A stretch of DNA of 64,000 nucleotides from Streptosporangium brasiliense (GTDB lineage: Bacteria; Actinomycetota; Actinomycetes; Streptosporangiales; Streptosporangiaceae): the NCBI RefSeq assembly GCF_030811595.1, contig NZ_JAUSRB010000002.1, forward strand, positions 1,240,001 through 1,304,000, given 5' to 3'. The stretch's first letter is position 1. Each line of letters begins with the position of its first letter. The position numbers and the translations under genes are program-made. The notes beneath the pieces were generated by a model. It did not search any database. It was not told the DNA's origin and saw nothing but the letters and a program-made list of their open reading frames with translations. Of the stretch, positions 52,824 to 60,558 are shown piece by piece.

Positions 52824-53582
52824 TCAGCCGTCGACGAGCCACGGCCGGGGTTCGGGGTCCGCCACCTCGACGGCGGGCCCCATGAACACCAGCACGTAGG
52901 CGCGCCGCGGCTGGTCGGTCCGGTTCGGGCCCGCGTAGTGGGGGGTCCGGAAATCGTGCATCACCGCCCCGCCGGGAGCCAGCGGGCAGGGGACTCCGGC
53001 CGTCTCGTCCACCTCTTCCGTCATCAGCCCGCGGATGCGGTCGTCGTGGTCGATGTGGTGGTGCGGCAGGACGGGCCCCCGGTGCAGGCCGGGCGCGTAG
53101 TGCAGGCAGCCGCTGTCCACCGTGGCGTCGTCCAGCGTCGTCCAGATGCTGAGGCCGCGACGGGCCCAGCGCGGGTCCATGTACGCCTCGTCCTGGTGCC
53201 AGGGCGTCGGGGCGCCGTACCCCGGTGGTTTCAGAATCGCGTGCCCGTAGAATTCGAGTTCTTCCTCCGGAATCTCCAGAAACGCGGAGGCTATTGCGCG
53301 GCAGCGTGCGAAGTGCGCGCTCTCCGGTAACTCGGGGGCATACTTCTCGGGGTGGACGATCTGCGGGAGCCGCGGCGGTTCGGCGCCGTCCTTCCGCCCG
53401 GCGATGTCGTAGTAATCGGCGGTCCCGGTATTCCCGTGCCGGGCGAACAGTCGGTCGTAGACGCCGCGCAGCCAGGCGACCTCGTCGGCATCGGCGAGTC
53501 GCGGAAGAATGGTGAATCCGTCTCGCCGGAATTCCTCTCGGCGAAGGCCGTCGATCTCGCTTCTCAACTCCGTCACGCCCAC
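52824..53582 (-). CDS. PhyH-family Fe(II)/2-oxoglutarate oxygenase (copy 4)
   Basis: 252-aa PhyH-family protein with the clearest family signature of the four: HQD in PTPWHQDEAYMD, distal His in DFRTPHYAGPN, RRAYVL for 2-oxoglutarate. SIWTTLDDATVDSGCLHYAPG is the classic core segment. It may close the methylenedioxy bridge or hydroxylate a sugar. It stands alone on the minus strand and diverges from the HAD gene. GTG 53582 has GGGAGGGAG directly ahead. Confidence 0.88.
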   Translation of the reverse strand: MGVTELRSEIDGLRREEFRRDGFTILPRLADADEVAWLRGVYDRLFARHGNTGTADYYDIAGRKDGAEPPRLPQIVHPEKYAPELPESAHFARCRAIASAFLEIPEEELEFYGHAILKPPGYGAPTPWHQDEAYMDPRWARRGLSIWTTLDDATVDSGCLHYAPGLHRGPVLPHHHIDHDDRIRGLMTEEVDETAGVPCPLAPGGAVMHDFRTPHYAGPNRTDQPRRAYVLVFMGPAVEVADPEPRPWLVDG

Positions 53583-53779
53583 TGCTCCCTCCCTGGAGAA
53601 AGGCTCTCCACGAGAGGATACGAGAGGATCGCGGGCCGATCGCGGCCCGGCGCCGGATAATAGGGAATCAACTAGTATTTACCCGCGAACTCCACGATTA
53701 GTGGCCATGGGGTCGATTACCCAATAATCGCCGTGCGAGACTCGTCGAGATGTCCCGGACGATACTGGAGTGAGTTGCC
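53583..53779. promoter_or_regulatory. divergent promoter region, oxygenase 4 / HAD hydrolase
   Basis: 197 bp, AT-richer than its surroundings. It has a GATAATAGGGAA stretch near 53656, ACTAGT at 53670 and GATTAGTGG at 53696, plus two adjacent CGAGAGGAT repeats (53611-53629). No coding frame. Confidence 0.45.
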
Positions 53780-54484
53780 ATGACCCGATACAGCGCCGCA
53801 GCGCTGGACGTCGGCGGAGTCATTTACTATGACGAGCCTTTCGAACTGGCCTGGCTTCAGGGCACCTTCGACCGGCTCCGCGCCGACGACCCGGCGATGA
53901 CGCTCGGAGCCTTCATCGAGCACGCCGAACGGTTCTATCTGCGCTCCGACGACGGGACACTGCTCGATTCGGACGCGGCGGCGCAGAGCTGGGCGCAGGT
54001 CCGGAGCGCCTGGAGCGAGCTGGCCCAGGAGATCCCCGGCACGGTGGCGGCGGTGGCGGCGATGGCCCGGGAGATCCCCACGGTCATCGTGGCCAACCAG
54101 CCGCCCGAATGCGCCGACGTCCTGGCGGACTGGGGGGTGACCGAGGCGTGCGACGCCATGTTCCTCGACTCGCTGGTGGGGGTGTCCAAGCCTGATCCCG
54201 CCCTGCTCGGGCTGGCGCTGGAGCATCTCGGCACGGCCCCCGCCGACCTGCTGGTCGTGGGGAACCGGGTCGACCACGATGTGGTGCCCGCGCTCAGCCT
54301 GGGCTGCCCCGTGGCCTTCGTCCTCGCCGACACCGGCTACCGCTGCCCGCCCGGCGTGCATCCGGACCTCGTCAGGCACTACCGCGCGTTCCGCGCGGTC
54401 CGGACGGCGCCGCCGGCCGAGGGAGAGCAGGTCAGGACCATCGCGTCCCTGGCCGCGCTGAACGCCGGTCCCGGCGGGCACTGA
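53780..54484 (+). CDS. HAD-superfamily hydrolase
   Basis: 234-aa HAD-fold protein. Motif I reads DVGGVIYYD, so the second Asp of the usual DxD phosphatase motif is replaced by Gly. Motif III is VSKPDP (Lys) and motif IV is VVGNRVDHDVVPA. The HAD fold and acidic motif IV are intact, but loss of the second Asp points away from a classical phosphatase. A sugar-phosphate or dehalogenase-like role is possible; substrate unknown. No strong ribosome site. Confidence 0.8.
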   Translation: MTRYSAAALDVGGVIYYDEPFELAWLQGTFDRLRADDPAMTLGAFIEHAERFYLRSDDGTLLDSDAAAQSWAQVRSAWSELAQEIPGTVAAVAAMAREIPTVIVANQPPECADVLADWGVTEACDAMFLDSLVGVSKPDPALLGLALEHLGTAPADLLVVGNRVDHDVVPALSLGCPVAFVLADTGYRCPPGVHPDLVRHYRAFRAVRTAPPAEGEQVRTIASLAALNAGPGGH

Positions 54485-54501
54485 CGGTCCCGGCGGGGGT
54501 C

Positions 54502-54574
54502 GGCAGGAGAGTGCGGGTCGGGGAGCGCCCGGCGGGCTCCGGCAGGAGGATGCGGGTCGGGGAGCGCCCGGCGG
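54502..54574. repeat. 39-bp tandem duplication after the HAD gene
   Basis: The unit GGCAGGAGRRTGCGGGTCGG plus GGAGCGCCCGGCGG starts at 54502 and again at 54541. It lies in the non-coding gap 54485-54629 between convergent genes. Confidence 0.8.
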
Positions 54575-54629
54575 CGGGGGCCGGGGCCACCGGCTCCGAC
54601 TGCGGCCGGACGCGACCGGGAGGCCGTGA

Positions 54630-55559
54630 TCAGGCCCACCGGCGGGGGCGGCCCTGCTGCTGCTGGGAGTACACCCGCGCGGGACGCCTGCGGAGCCGCA
54701 GCAGGAGCTCGTGGGCGATACCGGCGGCGGTGACCGCGCCGTAAAGGCAGGCCAGCGGCCAGACGAAGGGCGACTCCGGCGCGGTGCGGTGCCGGTCCCA
54801 TTCCTTGCGGAACCCCGCGCGCACCTGGTTGCGGCCGGCCTCGGTCCGGCCCTGCCAGTACGCCCGCCGCAGGAGGTAGCTCAGCCGCAGGCGGTTCTGA
54901 TCCACGTCGTGCACCACGGAGCAGTCCGGCAGCAGGCGTTCCCGCCCGCCGGCCTCCCTCATCAGGCTGATGAAGGTGGTGTCCTCCCCGGACTGGAGGT
55001 TGCCGCCGGTACGGCTCAGCGCCAGGTCGAAGCGGAGCCCGTGGGCGTGGGCGAAGGCGGTGTCGACGGCCATGCAGGCCCCCCAGATCTTGATCTCGCC
55101 CCTGTCGCGGTGCCAGCCGACGAGGTGGAACTGACCTGAGGTGAGGTACCAGGGCAGGGGCCAGGCCGGCCGCCGCAGCCGGACCCCGGCCATGTGCGCG
55201 CCGCCCCGCAGGGACTCGCGGATCGCGGTGACGGCCGCGGCGTCGAGCCGGACGTCGTCGTCGACGAACAGCACGTGGTGCCCCGGCCACCGGGCGAACA
55301 CCCTGTTACGTGAGGCCGATATCCCGCCGGTGGCGCCGAGGATGTGCATGGTCCCGCCCGCGGCGCGCACTTCGTCGGCCACCTGCTCGGCCTCGGCGCT
55401 CATGGGCTTGTCGAGCAGCACGAAGTATTCGTCCCCGGACAACTGCGCGAGGTTATGGCGCAGGTTCTTGCGTACGTTCTCGACGCGGAAGGCGCATATC
55501 GCCACCACCATCGGATGGTCGGACGGATTGGACTTGCCCACAGTCGTGCTGTCTCCCAT
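54630..55559 (-). CDS. GT2-family glycosyltransferase, C-terminal membrane-like segment
   Basis: 309-aa GT-A glycosyltransferase with LLDKPMSAEAEQ near the start, GGISASRNR, and VLFVDDDVRLD (the metal-binding DDD). GACMAVDTAFAH and GEDTTFISLMREAG complete the acceptor half. A hydrophobic stretch near the C-terminus (WPLACLYGAVTAAGIAHELL) may contact the membrane. Inverting mechanism by family. Sixth glycosyltransferase of the cluster. Divergent from the SGNH gene across 115 AT-rich bp. Confidence 0.85.
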   Translation of the reverse strand: MGDSTTVGKSNPSDHPMVVAICAFRVENVRKNLRHNLAQLSGDEYFVLLDKPMSAEAEQVADEVRAAGGTMHILGATGGISASRNRVFARWPGHHVLFVDDDVRLDAAAVTAIRESLRGGAHMAGVRLRRPAWPLPWYLTSGQFHLVGWHRDRGEIKIWGACMAVDTAFAHAHGLRFDLALSRTGGNLQSGEDTTFISLMREAGGRERLLPDCSVVHDVDQNRLRLSYLLRRAYWQGRTEAGRNQVRAGFRKEWDRHRTAPESPFVWPLACLYGAVTAAGIAHELLLRLRRRPARVYSQQQQGRPRRWA

Positions 55560-55674
55560 GGTCCCCTACCGGTAAGCGCTTCAGGCGACACGAAAAGGTG
55601 AGAACAGCCTAGCCATTTTTTTATGGGGAAATTTCTAGCTTTTCTTCCGATCGGTTTCTGGGCGGACTGTTAGC
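55560..55674. promoter_or_regulatory. AT-rich divergent region, GT2 / SGNH hydrolase
   Basis: 115 bp, among the most AT-rich in the window. It includes a seven-T run at 55616-55622 (CCATTTTTTTATGG) and GAAATTTC-like pieces. Promoters for both directions are expected. Confidence 0.4.
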
Positions 55675-56820
55675 ATGATCGTGCCTCAATGTTATTTGGG
55701 CTCCGAAGCCTCGTCCTATTTCGGCAAGGTGGATCAGGGTATGCACACACCAGCACGTCGGCTGTCGGCGACGGATCCGTCGCTGACCTATCGCGGCGCG
55801 GTCTCCCTCCAGGAAGTCGACGGCGGCATAGCGCCTTGGCGGATCCCCTTCGCGGACCGCGCGCTTTTCTTCCCGGAGGGCGGCATGGGCCGGGCCGCGA
55901 TGCCCTCGGGCGTCCGGGTGACGTTCGTGACCGACGCCACGTGGGTGCGCTGCCGATATTCCGCCCGGCCGGCCCCCGAGATGGACGGGCCGCCCGTCGT
56001 CGGCCACGTGGACGTCGTGGTGGACGGCGATCTGGCGGCCGGCGTCCGGCTGGAGACCGGCGGGGCGGTCGGCGAGTTCCTGGTCGAGGGCCTGCCCGGC
56101 AGGGACAAAAAGGTGGAGCTCTGGCTGCCCTGCCTGAACCAGTTCGTCATGCACGGAGTGGAGGTGCCCACGGACGCCACGGTCCGGCGGGACGTCGAAC
56201 CGGCTCCGAGGTGGGTGCATTACGGCTCCTCCGAATCCCAGGGACGGGGGGCGCTCTCGCCGAGCCGCACCTGGCTCGCCACGGTCGCGAGATCCCTCGG
56301 GCTGGATCTGACCTCGCTGGCCATCGGGGCGGGGTGCCACCTGCAGCCCCTCTACGGCTCGCTCATGCGAGACCTTCCGGCGGACCTGCTCACCTGCTGC
56401 GTGGGCATCAACATCTACGGCACCCGCAGCCTGAACGAGTTCACCTACCAGGCGAACCTGATCGGGTTGGTGCGGAGCGTGCGGGAGAAGCATCCCACGA
56501 CCCCGTTCGTCGTCATGTCGCATCACCATTCGCCCTGGCATGATCCCCTGGAGACCCCCGGTGTCTTCTCTCTGAAGCAGGTCCGCGAGCACACCCGACT
56601 GGCGGTCGAGCGGCTACGCGAGCACGGCGACGAGAATCTGTTCTATCTGCATGGCCCGGATGTTTTCGGACCGGAATGGACGGCCCTGTATCTGGAGCCC
56701 CCGGGGATCGACCCGCTGCATTTCAACGCCAGGGGCCACGAGATCATGGCCGAGGCCTTCCAGCGCGGCCTGCTCGATCTCGTCCCCGGGTTGAGGCCGG
56801 TCCCGGCCCGGATCAGTTGA
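55675..56820 (+). CDS. SGNH/GDSL-type hydrolase
   Basis: 381-aa two-part protein: a beta-rich N-terminal domain (about 40-180) and an SGNH hydrolase domain. The latter shows the nucleophile in YGSSESQGRG, the block III Asn in CCVGINIYG, and the catalytic Asp-His pair in DPLHFNARGHE. The arrangement resembles SsfX3-like esterases/acyltransferases of antibiotic clusters, so an acyl transfer or deacylation on a sugar hydroxyl is plausible (everninomicins carry ester-linked groups). No signal peptide. ATG 55675 or 55741 may be the start. The 3' end overlaps the regulator gene by 8 bp. Confidence 0.82.
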   Translation: MIVPQCYLGSEASSYFGKVDQGMHTPARRLSATDPSLTYRGAVSLQEVDGGIAPWRIPFADRALFFPEGGMGRAAMPSGVRVTFVTDATWVRCRYSARPAPEMDGPPVVGHVDVVVDGDLAAGVRLETGGAVGEFLVEGLPGRDKKVELWLPCLNQFVMHGVEVPTDATVRRDVEPAPRWVHYGSSESQGRGALSPSRTWLATVARSLGLDLTSLAIGAGCHLQPLYGSLMRDLPADLLTCCVGINIYGTRSLNEFTYQANLIGLVRSVREKHPTTPFVVMSHHHSPWHDPLETPGVFSLKQVREHTRLAVERLREHGDENLFYLHGPDVFGPEWTALYLEPPGIDPLHFNARGHEIMAEAFQRGLLDLVPGLRPVPARIS

Positions 56821-57082
56821 CGTTTTCCTTCCGGACCTCCGGCGGCCAGGTGCCGGCGGCGAGGATTCCCATGGAATAGGCTTTGGCCACGAGAGCGGGG
56901 CGATTGGGAACTCTGAGGTTCTGCAACATCTTGCTGACGTGATACTCGACCCCCTGGCGGCTCAGATAGAGCTTGGCCGCGATATGTATGGTGCGCTCTC
57001 CGGCGGCGATGCTTTCAATGATCCGGACATCCAGTTCCGATAGCGAGAAGTTGGTATACATGCTTTTCCCCTGTTCAAGCAT
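56813..57082 (-). CDS. stand-alone LuxR-type HTH regulator, 89 aa
   Basis: 89 residues forming just a GerE/LuxR helix-turn-helix: LSELDVRIIESIAAGERTIH, then AAKLYLSRQGVEYHVSKML (about residues 14-57). No receiver or sensor domain is present. Small single-domain LuxR proteins can activate antibiotic genes directly. It is the only DNA-binding protein seen inside the cluster, so pathway control is the natural inference. Base composition is lower in GC than its neighbours. ATG 57082 with GAGAGA upstream. Convergent, overlapping the SGNH gene. Confidence 0.85.
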   Translation of the reverse strand: MLEQGKSMYTNFSLSELDVRIIESIAAGERTIHIAAKLYLSRQGVEYHVSKMLQNLRVPNRPALVAKAYSMGILAAGTWPPEVRKENVN

Positions 57083-58218
57083 AAAACTCTCTCGGTCTGT
57101 CGTTAAGATTTGCTCCCGAATCGCTTCCGGGTAATCGCCCGAACCGCCTCCCGGTGATCGCTTTCACATACCTGCGGACAAATCGAGATGACTAATCATG
57201 GTCATGGCGGAGCGCAGCGCGAGATTTCGGCCTGACCGTGGACCGGACAAGTGGACTGGGCGGCGGGAGTCTAGGATCTGGCTTGCGCACACAGTTGACG
57301 GGGAGTGCCGATGACGTGGCGCTGCGCGACTCCGCCGCATCCTTGGAGCCGACCAGGGATTATTCCGACAATGTCCACAATCGGTTGTGCACCGATAAAC
57401 AGAGAGCGTCGAGAAGGCGTAAGCAGCCCGACACGGCCTGCCCAATACACTATTGAAATCATCATGTCAAGCCTGGGCATGGCTATGTCAACTTCTCCTG
57501 TCAAATGCGATCCGTCCAGACCCCGAATGGTCCAGATCGACTAAAATAGTGCCATATTGACCGGTAAGAGTGCCATGTCGCCCGGCGAGATATTAACCTC
57601 CGAAGGACTCTTAGGGGATCTACTAGAGCGTCGGCCGCAGGCATTCACGTCCGGCGCATTCGGGGATAACGTGCTTGTCACGGCGATCGTTGCCGGACGT
57701 GACGGGGCCCGGACATCGCTGGTCAGACCGGTGTCGGGCGGCCTCCGGGCCTGGCCGGGAGGGGCGCCGCGGATCGCGGTCGGCACGCCGGCGTCGGGGC
57801 CCATCGGCACCGGGAGCGGATCCGGGGCGATCACCAAGATTGCGGAATAAGCCACCGGCGCGCGGCCGATCGCCGGACGCTCATCGTCAAATCATCAACT
57901 TGTCAACGCCCGCCGCCCGTGCGAGAGACAATCACCGCGATCTCGTGGATGAACCGGGCGGAATACGCCCGGCCTCCACTTCTACGCGATTTCCCGTCCG
58001 GATGGGCGACCGGTGCGTTCAGCGGTCCGCCGGAGCGCGGGCGGCGTGAAACTCACCGCCACCGGACCCCACGACGGTGATCCGGACGCCGCCACCGGAC
58101 CCCACGACGGTGATCCGGACGCCGCCACCGGAGCCCACGACGGCGATCCGGACGCCGCCCGCGTCCGCGCCGCCGAGCACGTCCGCGGCTCCGCGGCCGT
58201 GCTCCTCCGGCTCCATGG
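57083..58218. other. 1.1-kb region without a convincing gene
   Basis: Moderate GC on the left (57083-57640). Several overlapping frames of 60-105 codons exist on both strands, but none has a good ribosome site, actinomycete third-position bias or a recognisable domain. The right part holds the 33-bp triple repeat. The LuxR gene promoter must lie at the left edge. It could contain a small RNA or a decayed gene; nothing more can be supported. Confidence 0.6.
58058..58156. repeat. 33-bp tandem repeat, three copies
   Basis: Three copies of GCCACCGGACCCCACGACGG plus TGATCCGGACGCC begin at 58058, 58091 and 58124. The first two are identical; the third has two or so base changes. There are no spacers. 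It lies downstream of aviRb in the non-coding gap. If read, it would encode an 11-residue repeat. Confidence 0.92.
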
Positions 58219-59064
58219 TCAGGACCCGACCGCCGACCGCCTCCCGGCGGCGATCCGCTGCCGGGCCGCCTCGTAGAGGACCGCGGTCGCGGCGTTCGCC
58301 GCGTTCAGCGAGCTCGCGGCCCCGGTCATCGGGATGCTGACCATGTGGTCGCACAGCTCGCGCCACGCGCTGCTGAGCCCGGTGGTCTCGTTGCCGATCA
58401 GCAGCAGCGTCGGCTGGGTGAGGTCGAAGTCGAAGACGTCGCACTCACCGTGCTCGTCCGTGCCGACCAGCACTATCGGCCTTCCGTGCGCCCGCTGGGC
58501 GTCCACCCAGCCGGTCACCTCGCCCGGCGACGGCACCCGGACGGCGGGCAGCGCGAACAGCGAGCCGGTGCTCGCCCGGACCGACTTCGAGTCGTACACA
58601 TCGGCGGCGTGGCCGGCCACGATCAGCCCGTGCGCGCCGAAGGCGTCCGCCGAGCGGATGATGCTCCCGATGTTCCCCGGGCTCGTCGGCCGGTCGAACA
58701 GGACGCCCAGGAAGTCGTCGTCGACCCTGATGCGGCCGAGGTCGTCGGCGGGCATCCCCACGACGGCGATGACCTCGGGCGGCGTCTCGTTCTTCTCACC
58801 CAGGTCCGCCAGCATGTCCGGAGCCATCGAGATCCGCTCGGTCCGCACCGTCCGCAGCAGCTCCTCCGCCCACTTCGACAGATTCCGCTTCCCGTCGTAG
58901 ATGAGCGCGTGGATCGGCCAGCCGTACTCCACCGCGAGCGAGATCGGACGGACGCCCTGGACCAGGAACTCCCGAGCTCGGGTCCGCTTGTTGCGGTTGG
59001 TCAGCAGCGACTCCCACTGCTGGAAACGAGCGTTGCGTGAGTTGATCCGCTGGACCGCTGGCAC
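58219..59064 (-). CDS. aviRb: AviRb-like 23S rRNA 2'-O-methyltransferase, orthosomycin resistance
   Basis: 281-aa SPOUT-class RNA methyltransferase. The N-terminal RNA-binding part (to about 95) is followed by the knotted SAM domain with its three motifs: RPTSPGNIGSIIRSADAFG (125-143), LLIGNETTGLS (221-231) and SSLNAANAATAVLYEA (251-266). AviRb methylates the ribose of U2479 (E. coli numbering) in 23S rRNA and, together with AviRa, gives high-level self-resistance. GTG 59064 has GGAGGA five bases upstream. It stands alone at the right edge of the cluster. Confidence 0.92.
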   Translation of the reverse strand: MPAVQRINSRNARFQQWESLLTNRNKRTRAREFLVQGVRPISLAVEYGWPIHALIYDGKRNLSKWAEELLRTVRTERISMAPDMLADLGEKNETPPEVIAVVGMPADDLGRIRVDDDFLGVLFDRPTSPGNIGSIIRSADAFGAHGLIVAGHAADVYDSKSVRASTGSLFALPAVRVPSPGEVTGWVDAQRAHGRPIVLVGTDEHGECDVFDFDLTQPTLLLIGNETTGLSSAWRELCDHMVSIPMTGAASSLNAANAATAVLYEAARQRIAAGRRSAVGS

Positions 59065-59269
59065 CTGTCCTCCAAGGCGATATGACCACTTCGATGCGGC
59101 CCAAGCATCGTACGCTGGCCGACCCCGGGCGGCGGGTGGCTGCCCGGAGCCCGGCCGCCCCACGCGACCTGCGCGTATTCGGGGACCAGCCCACCGGGGC
59201 GGGCGCCGGATGACCTTGGTACCGCCCCGCAGGGGACCGAGAAGGGCCCGTGGCGGAGCGGCCGGAGGC

Positions 59270-59584
59270 TCAGCCGCAGGGGCTCATGATGACGGCGAAG
59301 CCCTTGAGCAGGCCGACCGTGCCGAGGAAGAGCGCAAGGGCCACCACGGCCAGGGTGACGCCCTTGCGCACCACGGGCTGGTAACGGGTGAGGCCGGTGG
59401 CGACCTCCCAGCCGGCTCCCAGGGCGACGAGCGCCGCGAGACCGCCCAGGCCGATCCCGGCGAGGTCGGTGTAGCTACAGGAGGTGACCTGCCCGTTGAC
59501 CGTCAGGGTGTTGGACATGTCGACGCGCAGGACGACGGCGAGCACGCCGATGACGAGCGCGGCCCAGGACTTGGACGATGCCAT
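59270..59584 (-). CDS. small integral membrane protein of unknown function
   Basis: 104 residues with three hydrophobic segments: about 8-20 (WAALVIGVLAVVL), 43-56 (GIGLGGLAALVALG) and 76-98 (VTLAVVALALFLGTVGLL). A short loop with two cysteines or so lies between the first two. No domain is recognised. ATG 59584 is chosen; GTG 59596 would add four residues. Not obviously part of the cluster; likely flanking DNA. Confidence 0.65.
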   Translation of the reverse strand: MASSKSWAALVIGVLAVVLRVDMSNTLTVNGQVTSCSYTDLAGIGLGGLAALVALGAGWEVATGLTRYQPVVRKGVTLAVVALALFLGTVGLLKGFAVIMSPCG

Positions 59585-59783
59585 GCGGAGATTCACGGCA
59601 CGGAATCTATTCACGCCCGCTTGAGCGTGGCTTGCGGCTGGATGGAAGGGGCGTGACCGCGGACCGGACACCCTCCGGAGGACGGCGCGGCCGGCACCGC
59701 TCGCCGGGACGGCACTGCCCACGCACACCGGGACCGGCCACCGCCTCGGCCCGCCGCCGAACCACCGTCCGGAGGGATACGTG

Positions 59784-60446
59784 ATGGAGGGCATGAGATA
59801 CCGGGTTCTCGCCGTCCTGCTCCTGCTGACCGCCGCCGTCGTGGCCACTCCCGGTACGGCGTGCGCCTGCTCCTGCGCGCCGCTCGAACCGCGACGGCAG
59901 GTGGAGGAGTCGGCCGCCGTCTTCACCGGGACGGTGGTGGCCGCCCGCCGGCTCAAGGGCGCCCCCTCCGGTCCCACACCGCCGATCGTCTACACCTTCC
60001 GCGCGGACCAGGTCTACAAGGGACGGGCGGACGCCGAGTTCCAGGTGGTCACCAACGCCGACGAGGCCGCGTGCGGCTACCGGTTCACCACCGGATCCCG
60101 GTATCTGGTGTTCGCCTCCGCCGGGGAGTCCGGCCTGTTCGCGATCGACCCGGGTGTGCCCCTGCACACCTCGCTGTGCGCCGGGAACCGGATGGTCCGT
60201 CCGGGCGTGGCCCCCCTGCGGGCCGACGACGGCGCCCAGAGCGGGGCGCCGCTCACCGCCGGCCTCCTGACCGCTCTCGGTACGGCCACGCCGCCGGCGC
60301 CCCCGGCGCCCTCGGCCGCTCCCCCCGCGCCCAGTACGTCCGGCGACGGGCCGGGCCCGTCCTGGATCTATGGAGGCGTGGCCCTGGCGGCCCTCGGCCT
60401 CGCCGCGGCGGGGTGGCGGCTCCTCCGGCGAGGCAGGGCGGCGTAG
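59784..60446 (+). CDS. secreted NTR/TIMP-like protein with C-terminal membrane anchor
   Basis: 220 aa. A signal peptide (hydrophobic 8-22) ends near ACACSCAP. The following cysteine-rich start CxCxxP and FTGTVV...YTFRADQVYKG resemble the netrin-like/TIMP fold, with CGYRF and TSLCAG supplying further cysteines. A Pro/Ala-rich stalk (about 165-190) precedes a transmembrane helix and the Arg-rich tail RLLRRGRAA. So it is a cell-surface protein, exposed outside. GGAGGG seven bases before the ATG. Function unknown; typical of many actinomycete genomes, so flanking DNA. Confidence 0.78.
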   Translation: MEGMRYRVLAVLLLLTAAVVATPGTACACSCAPLEPRRQVEESAAVFTGTVVAARRLKGAPSGPTPPIVYTFRADQVYKGRADAEFQVVTNADEAACGYRFTTGSRYLVFASAGESGLFAIDPGVPLHTSLCAGNRMVRPGVAPLRADDGAQSGAPLTAGLLTALGTATPPAPPAPSAAPPAPSTSGDGPGPSWIYGGVALAALGLAAAGWRLLRRGRAA

Positions 60447-60491
60447 GGGGCTTCCCCCAGCGAGGCAGGGCGGCGTAGGGGGCTCCCCTCC
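60428..60491. repeat. 32-bp tandem duplication across a stop codon
   Basis: GCGAGGCAGGGCGGCGTAGG plus GGGCTTCCCCCA at 60428 recurs at 60460 with small changes. The stop TAG (60444-60446) and the last codons of the NTR-like gene are contained in the unit, so the gene end is duplicated. Confidence 0.85.
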
Positions 60492-60558
60492 GGCGCCACC
60501 GGCGCCCTCACCCGCTCCTCACGCGGTGGGCCGCCGGGCCGCCTCCGCGTCCGGTGGT

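Noticed and set aside
57541..57855. Overlapping frames of 97 and 104 codons on both strands
   Set aside because: Neither has a domain, a good start site or consistent third-position bias; they overlap almost completely.
58058..58156. Possible CRISPR-like array
   Set aside because: Repeats are directly abutting without spacers, only three copies, and no cas gene is present.
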